Shown here piece after piece: positions 46,001 through 53,889 of a stretch of DNA of 64,000 nt. The notes below the pieces were generated by a model. The model did not search any database and was not told where the DNA came from. It saw nothing but the letters and a program-made list of their open reading frames with translations. Numbering within the stretch: position 1 is the stretch's first letter; each line of letters opens with the position of its first letter. Position numbers and translations under genes: made by a program. Source of the DNA: an uncultured bacterium (GTDB lineage Bacteria; Cyanobacteriota; Vampirovibrionia; Gastranaerophilales; Gastranaerophilaceae); NCBI GenBank assembly GCA_949292175.1, contig CASEYJ010000017.1, positions 248,001 to 312,000 of the forward strand. The letters are read 5' to 3'.

Positions 46001-46232
46001 CAACAGGAAGCTGCTGTACTACTTGCGGTTGAACCGTTTGAACAACAGGTTGCATATTTTGATTCTGCACCGGAACCTGTCCCACAACTTGAACCGGAAC
46101 CTGATTTTGGGTCGCCACAACTGGCTGAGGATTATTATTTTGTGGTGCATACATCGGGACACCAAAATTCTTCTTCGCTAATAGAAACTGACTTTCACTC
46201 CCAAAAGAAAGTTTGTTGACTGATAAACTCAT
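43017..46232 (-). CDS. Glycogen/starch synthase-like GT5 protein with membrane-anchor N-terminal extension
   Basis: A 1071-residue protein, about twice the usual length. Residues 1-95 are Gln/Pro/Val-rich after an opening with KLSFGSESQF. One hydrophobic helix lies at about 99-119, then a coiled coil to about 215. GT5 sequence starts near 280: STGGMSIVPKEV takes the place of the usual KTGGL motif and lacks its lysine. Further GT5 text: DLIIGNDWHTGGISAM, AGRIVDQKGLDIFAEA, and the C-terminal WFEPCGLVHKEIVAKSG with PIVNETGGLTSGL. An extra segment near 380-540 separates the first motifs. It probably transfers glucose to an alpha-glucan at the membrane. Missing lysine could alter donor use. Confidence 0.85.
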   Translation of the reverse strand: MSLSVNKLSFGSESQFLLAKKNFGVPMYAPQNNNPQPVVATQNQVPVQVVGQVPVQNQNMQPVVQTVQPQVVQQLPVATTITPAPVYQQASATLPTEVKALGYVTAGLALLSLGVSSANMLRNRSSKNMTEAMSKMERQIADNISEKLDNLAQRTENSINNVENRIQKEVQDREGLGKWFDGIIKDVEKRVQGTESRLTEVSALAEEKVGNTVASSLNFLSKEVVVNGQKMKLATTLHGYGKYTGELETALRSEAAQRMLGLVDRSNMVPQDKITIRVPTAEFKGITSTGGMSIVPKEVMANLGAFINKKQDARLIVDMPMFLGEVEHNALSGKQTFYALEAIGNGKYNWVSKGTKAGAKDSVVIGNLEKIADTQIPIYDDASRTMQNVEVYMAKGLKQEVDYNLLRQYLQPESLQAYDSSIAMYREAQSKFFSDTAGLRNQVEEKVQPLLSRLQDANLSKEEKASVEAQIKDIQKPLEDLKKNFIQEHGKLWNEGFIELTADADGHIKAKVSFDGVFYKNEKFDMKGPRFDGKDANKNIYNDKTINAGETERYTYFDKYFYEFLTKSKEQTNERLGADLIIGNDWHTGGISAMMRMLTKAREVVGDLTPKDAEKLRNTPVVTILHNARLAGSVWHSNEKLFNVLFGEHSATIVENAHMPDVYKYALDAAMKAGLDEPAAKAKAAQIAKDYGLPAKCWNSFMHGNSFNPQTMATAYSDVIIPVSDRYTEEIATQGVYGRENFELFRLRKYASDHAAEFKGQKTLVGITNGCDKVNNVLTEEGARLLEKQLNLPANSLKAYDGSENILNWHNHNKKVILDKVIADVKDPSNPMKLEWPQMTDLTGVNENTMIVSTAGRIVDQKGLDIFAEAIEEFLRTHKITDGNYPVFYAQGVGDRKFIDAIMAIKDRVAKTPELGGEAAAKRIVFANLFSEPGRYDACKLMSDFSIMSSWFEPCGLVHKEIVAKSGAIPIVNETGGLTSGLTDGVDAIFSKFKPDEPSKEAVIGENKANFAQAMGRAFEVFNDKTRLSEMMNKSYNNDFSWLVKDGPMAQYVKLFVDLKVLKPEVLATAV

Positions 46233-46404
46233 AGTAATATTTAACTCCTTTGCATGTCAAAACTGATAATAAAACTCCTGTAAATATTTTTTTTTGCTAT
46301 AACGCAGAGAAACGAAAAAGCAAATTTTACAATTCGTAATAAACATATTATCACTTAAAATAAAAAATCAAATATATTAAGAATGTAAAATTTAAACAAA
46401 TGTA

Positions 46405-46433
46405 TTGACATTAAATTTTGTTCTTGTTACATT
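46405..46433 (+). promoter_or_regulatory. Promoter of tRNA-Lys
   Basis: TTGACA (46405-46410), 17-base spacer, TACATT (46428-46433); the tRNA begins 54 bases downstream after a leader. Confidence 0.75.
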
Positions 46434-46487
46434 TGTTCTCGTGGGCTAGCCGAAAGGATAGAACAAAATAAATAGCTTAAATAGTTT

Positions 46488-46560
46488 GCGCTTGTAGCTC
46501 AGCAGGTAGAGCACTCCCCTTTTAAGGGATAGGTCGCGCGTTCGAATCGCGCCAAGCGCA
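46488..46560 (+). tRNA. tRNA-Lys (UUU)
   Basis: Acceptor GCGCTTG/CAAGCGC, D arm AGCTCAGCAGGTAGAGC-type, anticodon stem TCCCC/GGGGA-like with loop carrying TTT, T arm GCGCG-TTCGAAT-CGCGC. CCA is not encoded. A T run follows directly, which may end transcription. Confidence 0.95.
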
Positions 46561-46628
46561 ATTTTTTGTGCCCTGATTTTATTAATATTACGTTTACATC
46601 CTTATAATACTCAGAATCTTCAAACATC

Positions 46629-47045
46629 TTATTCAAGGGAAAGATTCAACTTTTCAAGATTTGAGCAGAAATTTTTAACATATCCCTTATTTTTGCTATC
46701 TTTTATCTCTAAGTATGGAATAAAATCCTTATAAAACTCTCGACTCATAGCAACACTTAACTTATTTTTTGCACCGAAAAAATTATCTTCGCGCATATAT
46801 TTTGCAAACTTGTAAGAACAAATCCACGTTCTCAATGTATAAGACGACACCCCAACCATAAGTGCTAACTCGTCAATAGTAACTCTATGTTCAACCTCCA
46901 TTACACCACCACAATTTCTAATCAAATCTACATCTATACCATATTTACAAACAGCATCTTTACTTTCCAATCCCAAAACAGCATACCTGAAATACCGATC
47001 CTCAATATGCTCTAAATCGGATAACGGATCAAAAGAAAACAACAT
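46629..47045 (-). CDS. Helix-turn-helix protein, unknown
   Basis: A 138-residue protein. Residues of about 54-85 read VTIDELALMVGVSSYTLRTW, a MerR-like helix-turn-helix. The end is basic and helical (NKGYVKNFCSNLEKLNLSLE). It follows the small basic gene by three bases and is probably cotranscribed with it. Function is unknown; DNA binding is likely. Confidence 0.65.
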   Translation of the reverse strand: MLFSFDPLSDLEHIEDRYFRYAVLGLESKDAVCKYGIDVDLIRNCGGVMEVEHRVTIDELALMVGVSSYTLRTWICSYKFAKYMREDNFFGAKNKLSVAMSREFYKDFIPYLEIKDSKNKGYVKNFCSNLEKLNLSLE

Positions 47046-47048
47046 AAG

Positions 47049-47249
47049 CTATATTGCTAATTTTTCATACAATTCATCAACACGTTCAAAAGCTTTAGTC
47101 CTGAAAATCGCAAAATCAGCCAAAATAAAAGAAGGAAGTGCAACTTTACCTTGATTAATTGTATTATAATATCTTATCATTGCTCTACGAATTGCGATTT
47201 GTTTAAATTTTGTATCATTTTGTTTACGTAACTTAAAAAGATTTTTCAT
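47049..47249 (-). CDS. Small basic protein, unknown
   Basis: The start at 47249 (MKNLFKLRKQNDTKFKQIAI) is favoured because GGGAGA lies at a good distance; ATG 47255 is an alternative. The product has 66 residues, basic in the first half (FKQIAIRRAMIRYYNT) and acidic at the end (ERVDELYEKL). It is paired with the helix-turn-helix gene downstream. No family recognised. Confidence 0.6.
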   Translation of the reverse strand: MKNLFKLRKQNDTKFKQIAIRRAMIRYYNTINQGKVALPSFILADFAIFRTKAFERVDELYEKLAI

Positions 47250-47549
47250 CAACATTCTCCCTTCCCAAACTGGCTTATATATAGTCAAATCAAGCACTTC
47301 GCAAGATTTTACATTTTTAAACTCCGATAAATATTAAAAATTTATTACTATTGTTGTTAAGTTTTTATTAAAGTTGTGTTATTATTTTATTAACACTTAT
47401 TTAGGAATAAAAGTTTTAATACTAACAATAAGCTGTTAAGATAAAAACAGTCTAAACACAATAATACTATTAGTAATATTATACCTTTCATAATGCTGAA
47501 CAAAGTGCTATTCAGATTGTCATATATATATTCTAAAAACAAAGAGAGA

Positions 47550-47576
47550 AATTTGTCAATAAATTATTGACAAATT
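47550..47576. promoter_or_regulatory. Perfect 27-base palindrome, probable operator
   Basis: AATTTGTCAATAA and its exact complement flank a single A. It lies 33 bases before the helix-turn-helix gene at 47610, and both halves contain TTGAC/GTCAA. The whole gap from 47250 to 47609 (360 bases) is AT-rich without another gene. A dimeric regulator is expected to bind here, probably the neighbouring protein controlling its own gene. Confidence 0.7.
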
Positions 47577-47609
47577 AGTAAATATAAATTAAACAAAAGG
47601 GCGTAAGAC

Positions 47610-48071
47610 ATGATATTCAGAGAACTTCAAGCAAATTTACAAAACTTAATACCTGATAGAAAAATCTCACAAACAGATATAGCAAATGTCCTAAACATGA
47701 CAAGAGCAAACATCAGTTTACGAGTAAAAAACAAGAGTGAAGTTACTGTATCAGAATTACAAAAACTTGAAAGACATTTTGGGGTGTCGTTATACAAAAG
47801 CCCTTTACCAATTACCCTTACACCGAAATATAACCTAGGGATTCAGTATGACATGGATAATTGGGGAAAGAGATTGCTAAAACTGCAAGTTGCAGCAAAT
47901 ATACTTGATGACAAGGTTTTTGCAAGAATGCTCGGAATAAGTGTCAAAAGACTTGACGATCTTGTAAGAAAGAATAAATATCCGACAGGTCAAGAAATCT
48001 TGGCAATAAAAACCAACTTTTCAGATACAAATATCGATTGGCTTCTGTTTGGAGAACAAGAGTCGTTTTAA
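47610..48071 (+). CDS. Phage-repressor-like DNA-binding protein with two helix-turn-helix regions
   Basis: A 153-residue protein. The first domain reads ISQTDIANVLNMTRANISLR with SELQKLERHFGVSL, an XRE/Cro-type motif. The second half has VFARMLGISVKRLDDLVRKN and ends TNIDWLLFGEQ, as in CI-like repressors whose DNA-binding domain ends with NWLLTGEG. No peptidase domain follows, so it would not be self-cleaved. It probably binds the palindrome just upstream. It converges with the ligase gene by four bases. Confidence 0.75.
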   Translation: MIFRELQANLQNLIPDRKISQTDIANVLNMTRANISLRVKNKSEVTVSELQKLERHFGVSLYKSPLPITLTPKYNLGIQYDMDNWGKRLLKLQVAANILDDKVFARMLGISVKRLDDLVRKNKYPTGQEILAIKTNFSDTNIDWLLFGEQESF

Positions 48072-49390
48072 GACACGAATTTAATGAGCTTATTAATATC
48101 CTTGTGCCACATTCCATACCAATTTTTAATAATTATATCAGCTGGAGTAAGGTTATTAAGAGTGTATTCCTTAATAAAGTCTAAATAAATTTCATCACCG
48201 CAATTCATTTCTATTAAAGATTTTTCAGCAATATACAAAATTTCCTTGGCAAAATCTTTCACAAAATGACCACAGAATCGAGCATTCAAAGCAGATTTTG
48301 GGACATTATATCTAAGTTCAGCAAAATCATTAAATTTAGTTCTATTAAACAACTCTTCAACTTCAGACATAGCATCCGGATTATGTAAAACCCCTTTATA
48401 AATTGCAAGAATAGAATAAGGGGTCTGACGCCCGCCACAATCATGGTTTCTGATTTCTATAAAGTTACGAAGTCTTACCTCAGGGAAACATAAATTTGCC
48501 TGCAACAAATAATCATCCAAAGTCGCATCAAACCCTTCAAAACCACTCAACATAAACTCTTTAAAGTTAAGCTTCCCATTAATCTTAATAGGACCAGACT
48601 CTCTATTGATAAATATAACAGGAGTTTCCATAACATAATTAATATAGTCATCAAAAGAAAAATCATCCTGAAATTTATTACAAAATCCGCATCTATCGTT
48701 ATCAGTATTCAGCCAGCTCAAAGCTCTGAATGATTTATATCCGGTATCAACCCCGCCCCTAATAGGTGAATTTGCAAACATTGCAGTAACAAATGGGGAC
48801 AACATATTTGCTATCTTCAATTTTCTCATAGCATCTTCTTCAGAAACAAAGTCAAAAGTACCTTGAACTCCGGCAGTTTCTCTCATCATGACATCAGACA
48901 AAATTCCCCATAAGTATCTTGCCATAATCTCATACCTTTTTTTAGGAATAAGCTTTATGTTCTTATAAGTAGACAAGGGCGAAACCCCGTAATTAAGGAG
49001 TTTTATCCCCATTTTACTTAAAATAGGCTGCATAACCTTGTTTAAATTTTGAACTTTAGCCTCCAAATCTCTTATTGTTTTTTGTGGTTCAACACTTAAT
49101 TCAATTTGCGATCCCGGTTCTAAAGTAATTGTGTCATGTCCCTGCTTCAAACCAATAATATTATAATCATCAGTTATATAATCCCAGTTCTCATATTTAG
49201 CAAAAGCTCTAAGAAAATTACAAACCCCAAACTCAGAATAATAATCGGCAGCTTTCCCAGAGTCAGCAAAAATAGGTAATCTTTCAAGCTCCAAACCTAT
49301 TTTAAAATCTGATTTACTCTTGCAACCTCGAGTATAAATCTCACGAACATATTGAAATCCAAGTCTTTGTTGTGTCTGCATATTATTCAA
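48068..49390 (-). CDS. Glutamate-cysteine ligase family (plant/alphaproteobacterial type, GCS2)
   Basis: A 440-residue ATP-dependent ligase. Family text: FKIGLELERLPIF near the start, GVSPLSTYKNIKLIPKKRYE, RETAGVQGTFDFVSEEDAMR, FANSPIRGGVDTGYKSFRAL with SWLNTDNDRCGF. These align with plant-type gamma-glutamylcysteine synthetase and EgtA relatives. Expected product is gamma-glutamylcysteine; glutathione synthetase is not in the window. The Cys normally found in the plant redox switch is not evident. Activity may thus end at gamma-glutamylcysteine or serve another amide ligation. Confidence 0.82.
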   Translation of the reverse strand: MNNMQTQQRLGFQYVREIYTRGCKSKSDFKIGLELERLPIFADSGKAADYYSEFGVCNFLRAFAKYENWDYITDDYNIIGLKQGHDTITLEPGSQIELSVEPQKTIRDLEAKVQNLNKVMQPILSKMGIKLLNYGVSPLSTYKNIKLIPKKRYEIMARYLWGILSDVMMRETAGVQGTFDFVSEEDAMRKLKIANMLSPFVTAMFANSPIRGGVDTGYKSFRALSWLNTDNDRCGFCNKFQDDFSFDDYINYVMETPVIFINRESGPIKINGKLNFKEFMLSGFEGFDATLDDYLLQANLCFPEVRLRNFIEIRNHDCGGRQTPYSILAIYKGVLHNPDAMSEVEELFNRTKFNDFAELRYNVPKSALNARFCGHFVKDFAKEILYIAEKSLIEMNCGDEIYLDFIKEYTLNNLTPADIIIKNWYGMWHKDINKLIKFVS

Positions 49391-49484
49391 AAGAGAACCT
49401 CCGTTAATTAATTATAACATTAACAAAATATCAGAAAATTTTTCTTAAAAACATTAGCCTGCTTGTGGTAAAATTATAGGTAAG

Positions 49485-50327
49485 ATGAACTACTTCGAAA
49501 GAGCAAAATATTTTAAAACGAAAAAAAGACTTGGCCAAAACTTTTTAATCAATGGCGAAGTCATAAGTAACATAATCAAATACGCAAATATCTCTCCAGA
49601 GGATACTGTAATTGAAATCGGTCCCGGAGTTGGATTTGTAACAGAACAATTAGTCAAGCATGCAAAAAAAGTTATCGCAATTGAACTGGATGAAGAAGCG
49701 ATAGCAGAACTCCAAAAACTGGATGTAAATAATCTTCAAATAATCCACAAAGACATTTTAAAAACAGATTTCTCTGAATTATCAGAAGGCAAAGTAAAGG
49801 TTGTTGCAAACATCCCGTATTACATAACGAGTCCAATTATTGCACACTTGCTTGGTGAAATAGATGACTTAAACAACAAAAACAGAAATAAAATCACAGA
49901 CATACTGTTAATGGTACAGGAAGAAGTTGCAAGAAGGATGTCTGCAAACGAAAATTCACCTTCAAAACAGTATGGGCTACTTACAATACTGTCTCAATTC
50001 TGGGCAGAAGTTGAAATTAAAGAACTTGTGGGAAGACGTTCATTTTTTCCTGCTCCCAAAGTAAACTCAGCACTAGTAAGTCTAAAGGTTAGAGAAAACC
50101 CACTGCTTGAATTAAGCGACTATAAACATTTCAGAAAAACAGTAAAAGCAGCCTTCGCACAAAGGAGAAAGAACCTAAAGAACTGTTTACTAAGCGGCGG
50201 TTTTGCAAAGGAAGATATAAAAAAAGTTATGGAAGACTTGAACTTGCCGGAAAACACCCGAGGGGAAAAGCTTTCAATAGAAATGTTTGGTAAACTTTCA
50301 GAAGGACTTTTATCATGCCAGAAATAA
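49485..50327 (+). CDS. rsmA: 16S rRNA adenine dimethyltransferase
   Basis: A 280-residue enzyme (KsgA) that dimethylates A1518 and A1519. Motifs: KKRLGQNFLINGEV, VIEIGPGVGFVTEQLV (SAM site), VVANIPYYITSPI (catalytic NxPY) and RRSFFPAPKVNSALV. The end overlaps ispE by 13 bases. Confidence 0.97.
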   Translation: MNYFERAKYFKTKKRLGQNFLINGEVISNIIKYANISPEDTVIEIGPGVGFVTEQLVKHAKKVIAIELDEEAIAELQKLDVNNLQIIHKDILKTDFSELSEGKVKVVANIPYYITSPIIAHLLGEIDDLNNKNRNKITDILLMVQEEVARRMSANENSPSKQYGLLTILSQFWAEVEIKELVGRRSFFPAPKVNSALVSLKVRENPLLELSDYKHFRKTVKAAFAQRRKNLKNCLLSGGFAKEDIKKVMEDLNLPENTRGEKLSIEMFGKLSEGLLSCQK

Positions 50328-51109
50328 AAATTCAATGCCCAGCAAAAATAAATTTAACTTTAAAAGTAACCGGGAAAAGAGAAGATGGGTTTCATAATAT
50401 AGAAAGCATAATGCAAACGATAAGTCTTTATGACTATCTTACAATTTCAATAGAAAAAGCCCAACTGCAAGAAATTCAATTATCAGGGAATAGCCAAGAA
50501 ATACCTTACGACAATAGAAATCTTATATATAAAGCGGCAGAATTATTTCTAAAAAAATTCCCTGACAAATACAAAATCAAAGTATATATAGAAAAGAATA
50601 TTCCGGTTGCAGCTGGATTAGCCGGAGGAAGCACAGATGCTGCGGGCATGCTTTTTGGATTAAACGAATTATTAAATAAACCATACACAAAAAAAGACTT
50701 ACACTCATTGTGTGCAAGTCTTGGCTCAGATTTAAACGTTTGTCTTGAGGGCGGACGACAAATGACAAGTGGACGTGGTGAAATTTTGGAACCATTAGAA
50801 TTTAAAGAGTTCAACCTATCACTTATTAAACCTAATAATCTAGGTATAAGTGCAAAAGAGGCATACACAAAATTTTCAGATAAATTAAAGAATGCCGCTT
50901 CAGAACGAGAAAATTACATCAACGATCTAGAATGGGCTGTAATTGACGATTATGAAGAACTACGGATAATAAAAAAACTTTACCCAAATTCAATAATGTC
51001 AGGTTCAGGCTCAACGTATTACATTATAGATGACGAATTTAAAAATATTGACGGATACTGGATAAAAAATAATATTAAAGCTATTCCTCACGGAGTAAAA
51101 TCAATATAA
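50315..51109 (+). CDS. ispE: 4-diphosphocytidyl-2-C-methyl-D-erythritol kinase
   Basis: A 264-residue GHMP kinase of the MEP isoprenoid pathway. Motifs: CPAKINLTLKVTGKREDGFH, ATP loop PVAAGLAGGSTDAAGM, and ending IMSGSGSTYYIID. AAGGA lies before the ATG within rsmA. The rsmA-ispE pair is common in bacteria. Confidence 0.97.
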   Translation: MPEIKIQCPAKINLTLKVTGKREDGFHNIESIMQTISLYDYLTISIEKAQLQEIQLSGNSQEIPYDNRNLIYKAAELFLKKFPDKYKIKVYIEKNIPVAAGLAGGSTDAAGMLFGLNELLNKPYTKKDLHSLCASLGSDLNVCLEGGRQMTSGRGEILEPLEFKEFNLSLIKPNNLGISAKEAYTKFSDKLKNAASERENYINDLEWAVIDDYEELRIIKKLYPNSIMSGSGSTYYIIDDEFKNIDGYWIKNNIKAIPHGVKSI

Positions 51110-51140
51110 AAAAAGCCTTCAAAAAATTGAAGGCTTTTTA
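51109..51140. terminator. Bidirectional terminator
   Basis: AGCCTTCAA and TTGAAGGCT with A/T runs on both sides; serves ispE and the converging gene at 51149. Confidence 0.92.
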
Positions 51141-51148
51141 GTTATTTC

Positions 51149-52732
51149 CTATTGAGCAGGAGTTGTTATAAGATCAATCCATTTTTGTGCCTCTGCCTGA
51201 TTTGTAAATGAACCGGATCCAGGAACCTGTTTACCATCCTCACAGAATACGACAACCCATTTACCGTTTCTTATAACTTTTGCATATTTTCTATCTCCGG
51301 TGCCTGTTACGACCTTTGCATCATCAAAACCTTTCTTAGCTTTTGCATCAGCATCATCGGCTAGTTTAACAACACCACTTTCCAGTTGTATAGTATTTTT
51401 CAACTCACGATGTTTTCTATCTATTGTTTGAATAGAACAATCACCGCTACTCAATTTACGTTGTAATTCTCGGAACTCCTTGCTTCCTTTTTTCAATGGT
51501 TTTCCATTTTCATCTACGTACAATTGAGCGTAATGGTAAGGTCCACCTCCAACAATTGTAGAAATAACAGATACTTCCGGAGCAAGTTGTTCAGGTCTCA
51601 TACAAGGAGGTTCCTCGCAGACAGGTTCTTCTTCTGGAATTACCTGAGGTTTATCCTCAACCGGTGGCTTTTCCTCCACAGGAGGTTTCTCTTCAACAGG
51701 AGGTTCTTCCTTGGTTGGAATAGTTTCAAACACCTTTTGAGCATCACCTCTAGTATCTTTACCATCTTTATCTTTAACTAACGCCGCAGCTGTAAGAAAA
51801 CCAAGAGGTCCAAGGATTTGACCAAGACGATTTGTTGCAGTAGCCTTTGTAAAAGCCCCAGCTTCAGCACCGGCACCTCCGGTAGTTGCGCTAGCACTAG
51901 CTCCTGCAACTGCAGTTGCGGTTGCTCCGCCCCATACTGCAGTAGCCACACCGGCTCCAATTAATAAGCTTCTATATAGCCAAGTTCTGTCCTTTCTATA
52001 ACCCAAGCCTGCAGCTTTTACAGCATCTTTTTCTGCATTTTTACTGATACCTCGTTCTTCGGCATGCTTAGCTCTACCTGCTAAAGTTAGCCTATAACCG
52101 CTTGTATCTTTAACCATTTCGGCTTTATATTTCTCAGGATCAAATACATACTTTCCATCTGCCCCTTTGATTAGTTCGCCTTTTTCATCAGTCATGAAAT
52201 ATTTTTTATAATTTGCTTCCTTTTCTTCAATTGTAGGCAAATTATCACCATTAATCATAGCTAGAACTTTTTTATTCTTAATTAAAGTTGGATTATACAA
52301 ATCCTCCTTACCTTCTGCCTTTAATTGATCTTTAAATTTTTCATAAGCTTCTTTATCAATAAAAGGAATTGTTACCTTTGCTTTGGCTTGATCTCGTTCA
52401 TTTTTAACTTGATCCTTTGCCAAATCTTCTGCTTGATCTTCACTGTAAACCTTTACCCCATTGCTATCAGTCTGTTCAAGCAAATAATTAGTCAATTCCG
52501 CTCGTCTTTGCCTACGAACTTTTCTACTGTTTAAAAACTCGCCAATTTCAACAGCTTGTTCTTCTGTAGCAGTTGAAACATCATTCGGCTTCATAAAAAC
52601 TGGGTCAGTCTTTTTTCCTTCAGCTTGTTCTGCACCTTTAGTCTTTGCATCTTCAGGCTGAGTATTCACTGACTTTGATTGAGTTGAATCCTGTTTTACA
52701 GCAGGATTTAGAGCAATAATCTTGATTACCAT
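51149..52732 (-). CDS. Large lineage-type protein with hydrophobic core and proline-rich spacer
   Basis: A 527-residue protein. Residues 1-240 are polar and helical (RKVRRQRRAELTNYLLEQ, AKDQVKNERDQAKAK). Residues of about 255-320 form a Gly/Ala-rich hydrophobic hairpin (SLLIGAGVATAVWGGATATA). A linker follows with three copies of PPVEEKPPVE-like units and a cysteine pair CEEPPC. The C-terminal 150 residues look folded (KYAKVIRNGKWVVVFCEDGK). No known domain is recognised. The layout suggests a protein that crosses or coats a membrane. Confidence 0.7.
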   Translation of the reverse strand: MVIKIIALNPAVKQDSTQSKSVNTQPEDAKTKGAEQAEGKKTDPVFMKPNDVSTATEEQAVEIGEFLNSRKVRRQRRAELTNYLLEQTDSNGVKVYSEDQAEDLAKDQVKNERDQAKAKVTIPFIDKEAYEKFKDQLKAEGKEDLYNPTLIKNKKVLAMINGDNLPTIEEKEANYKKYFMTDEKGELIKGADGKYVFDPEKYKAEMVKDTSGYRLTLAGRAKHAEERGISKNAEKDAVKAAGLGYRKDRTWLYRSLLIGAGVATAVWGGATATAVAGASASATTGGAGAEAGAFTKATATNRLGQILGPLGFLTAAALVKDKDGKDTRGDAQKVFETIPTKEEPPVEEKPPVEEKPPVEDKPQVIPEEEPVCEEPPCMRPEQLAPEVSVISTIVGGGPYHYAQLYVDENGKPLKKGSKEFRELQRKLSSGDCSIQTIDRKHRELKNTIQLESGVVKLADDADAKAKKGFDDAKVVTGTGDRKYAKVIRNGKWVVVFCEDGKQVPGSGSFTNQAEAQKWIDLITTPAQ

Positions 52733-52838
52733 ATTCCCCTGTCCTTTCCCCGTGAAAAATTTTTAATTACCCTATGCCTTTATAAAAAATTTTTACACAC
52801 AGAAATTGCGCAACAAAAGAATATTTCTTTTACAATTC

Positions 52839-53879
52839 TTAACAAATATTTTTCAAAGCCTGTGCCAATTTTATAATTTTTCGTTTAGAAGTTCCAATTC
52901 CGCACAGTAACATCGTAGATATTTCATTAGTTTTTTCATCTTCAATATTAAACTTATCATATAATTTCTCAGACAATTCAAAACCAGTCATATTGGGAAC
53001 TTTCACAAGAATTTTTGTAATATCATTTCCGCCAAAAGTACAATTGGCGCAACTTTTTCTCAAATCTTCTATTTGAGATATTAAATTATTAAGCTTGACC
53101 TTACCTCTCTTTGAATTTAAGAAATTTATATTAGCCTCAATTGAAGCAAGTAAAGGATAGGACGGAGATGTAGTATTAATAAGATTTAAAGCCTCATCCA
53201 AATTCATATCGCAATTAGAATGAACAAGCGCTGTCGGATTAAGGCCTCCGGCAGTTTTGTGTAATGACTGAACTGTAAAATCTGCGATTTTAACCGCACT
53301 TTCCGGCAGCTTATCTGAAAACGGGTACAATGCACCATGAGCTTCATCCACTATTAAAAATGCATTATACTTGTCACATAATTGCTTTATTTTTCTTACA
53401 TCAGCAACAAAACCTTCATAACTAGGCGATGTTATAATCACAGCCTTTATCTTATCTTTTTTTAGAAAAGCTTCGATATCTGAAACCTTAACCGCACTTG
53501 GAACACCCCACTCTTGATCGGTATCTAAATCATAAAAAACAGGCTGTGCTCCAGCCAATTTTACAGCATTGAGATGACATGGATGAGCATTTCTCCACAC
53601 AAGAACATTGTCATTAGGCTTAACACAAGCTAAAACAGCAGCTATGATACCGGAAGTTGACCCATTCGTAAGGAATCTTGTAGATTTTGTTCCATAAATC
53701 TGACTCGCACACCTTTCTGCATTTAACAAAACCTCTTCAGGATTATGAAACTCAGTCTCTGAAATGTCATATCTATATAAATTTTTCAACTTATGAAAAA
53801 TGAAAAATTCTTGAGAATGCGAAGGAGTCGTAAACAAAGCTTTACGACAATTTTTTCTAAGCAGACTAACTAAACTCAC
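52839..53879 (-). CDS. PLP enzyme, Orn/Lys/Arg decarboxylase-like major domain
   Basis: A 346-residue fold-type I enzyme. Motifs: RFLTNGSTSGIIAAVLACVK, ITSPSYEGFVADVRKI, LIVDEAHGALYPFSDKLP and the cofactor lysine in TVQSLHKTAGGLNPTALVHS. These match the SpeA/LdcC major domain, but the usual C-terminal domain is absent (family members have 450-700 residues). It may be a short decarboxylase or an aminotransferase-like derivative. It is 10 bases downstream of the PilZ gene and probably cotranscribed. Confidence 0.8.
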   Translation of the reverse strand: MSLVSLLRKNCRKALFTTPSHSQEFFIFHKLKNLYRYDISETEFHNPEEVLLNAERCASQIYGTKSTRFLTNGSTSGIIAAVLACVKPNDNVLVWRNAHPCHLNAVKLAGAQPVFYDLDTDQEWGVPSAVKVSDIEAFLKKDKIKAVIITSPSYEGFVADVRKIKQLCDKYNAFLIVDEAHGALYPFSDKLPESAVKIADFTVQSLHKTAGGLNPTALVHSNCDMNLDEALNLINTTSPSYPLLASIEANINFLNSKRGKVKLNNLISQIEDLRKSCANCTFGGNDITKILVKVPNMTGFELSEKLYDKFNIEDEKTNEISTMLLCGIGTSKRKIIKLAQALKNIC

Positions 53880-53889
53880 TTATCTATAC

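Noticed and set aside
45966..46219. Plus-strand reading frames of about 70 codons opposite the Gln/Pro-rich leader of the glucan synthase gene
   Set aside because: They arise from the biased composition of the real minus-strand gene and lack ribosome binding sites.
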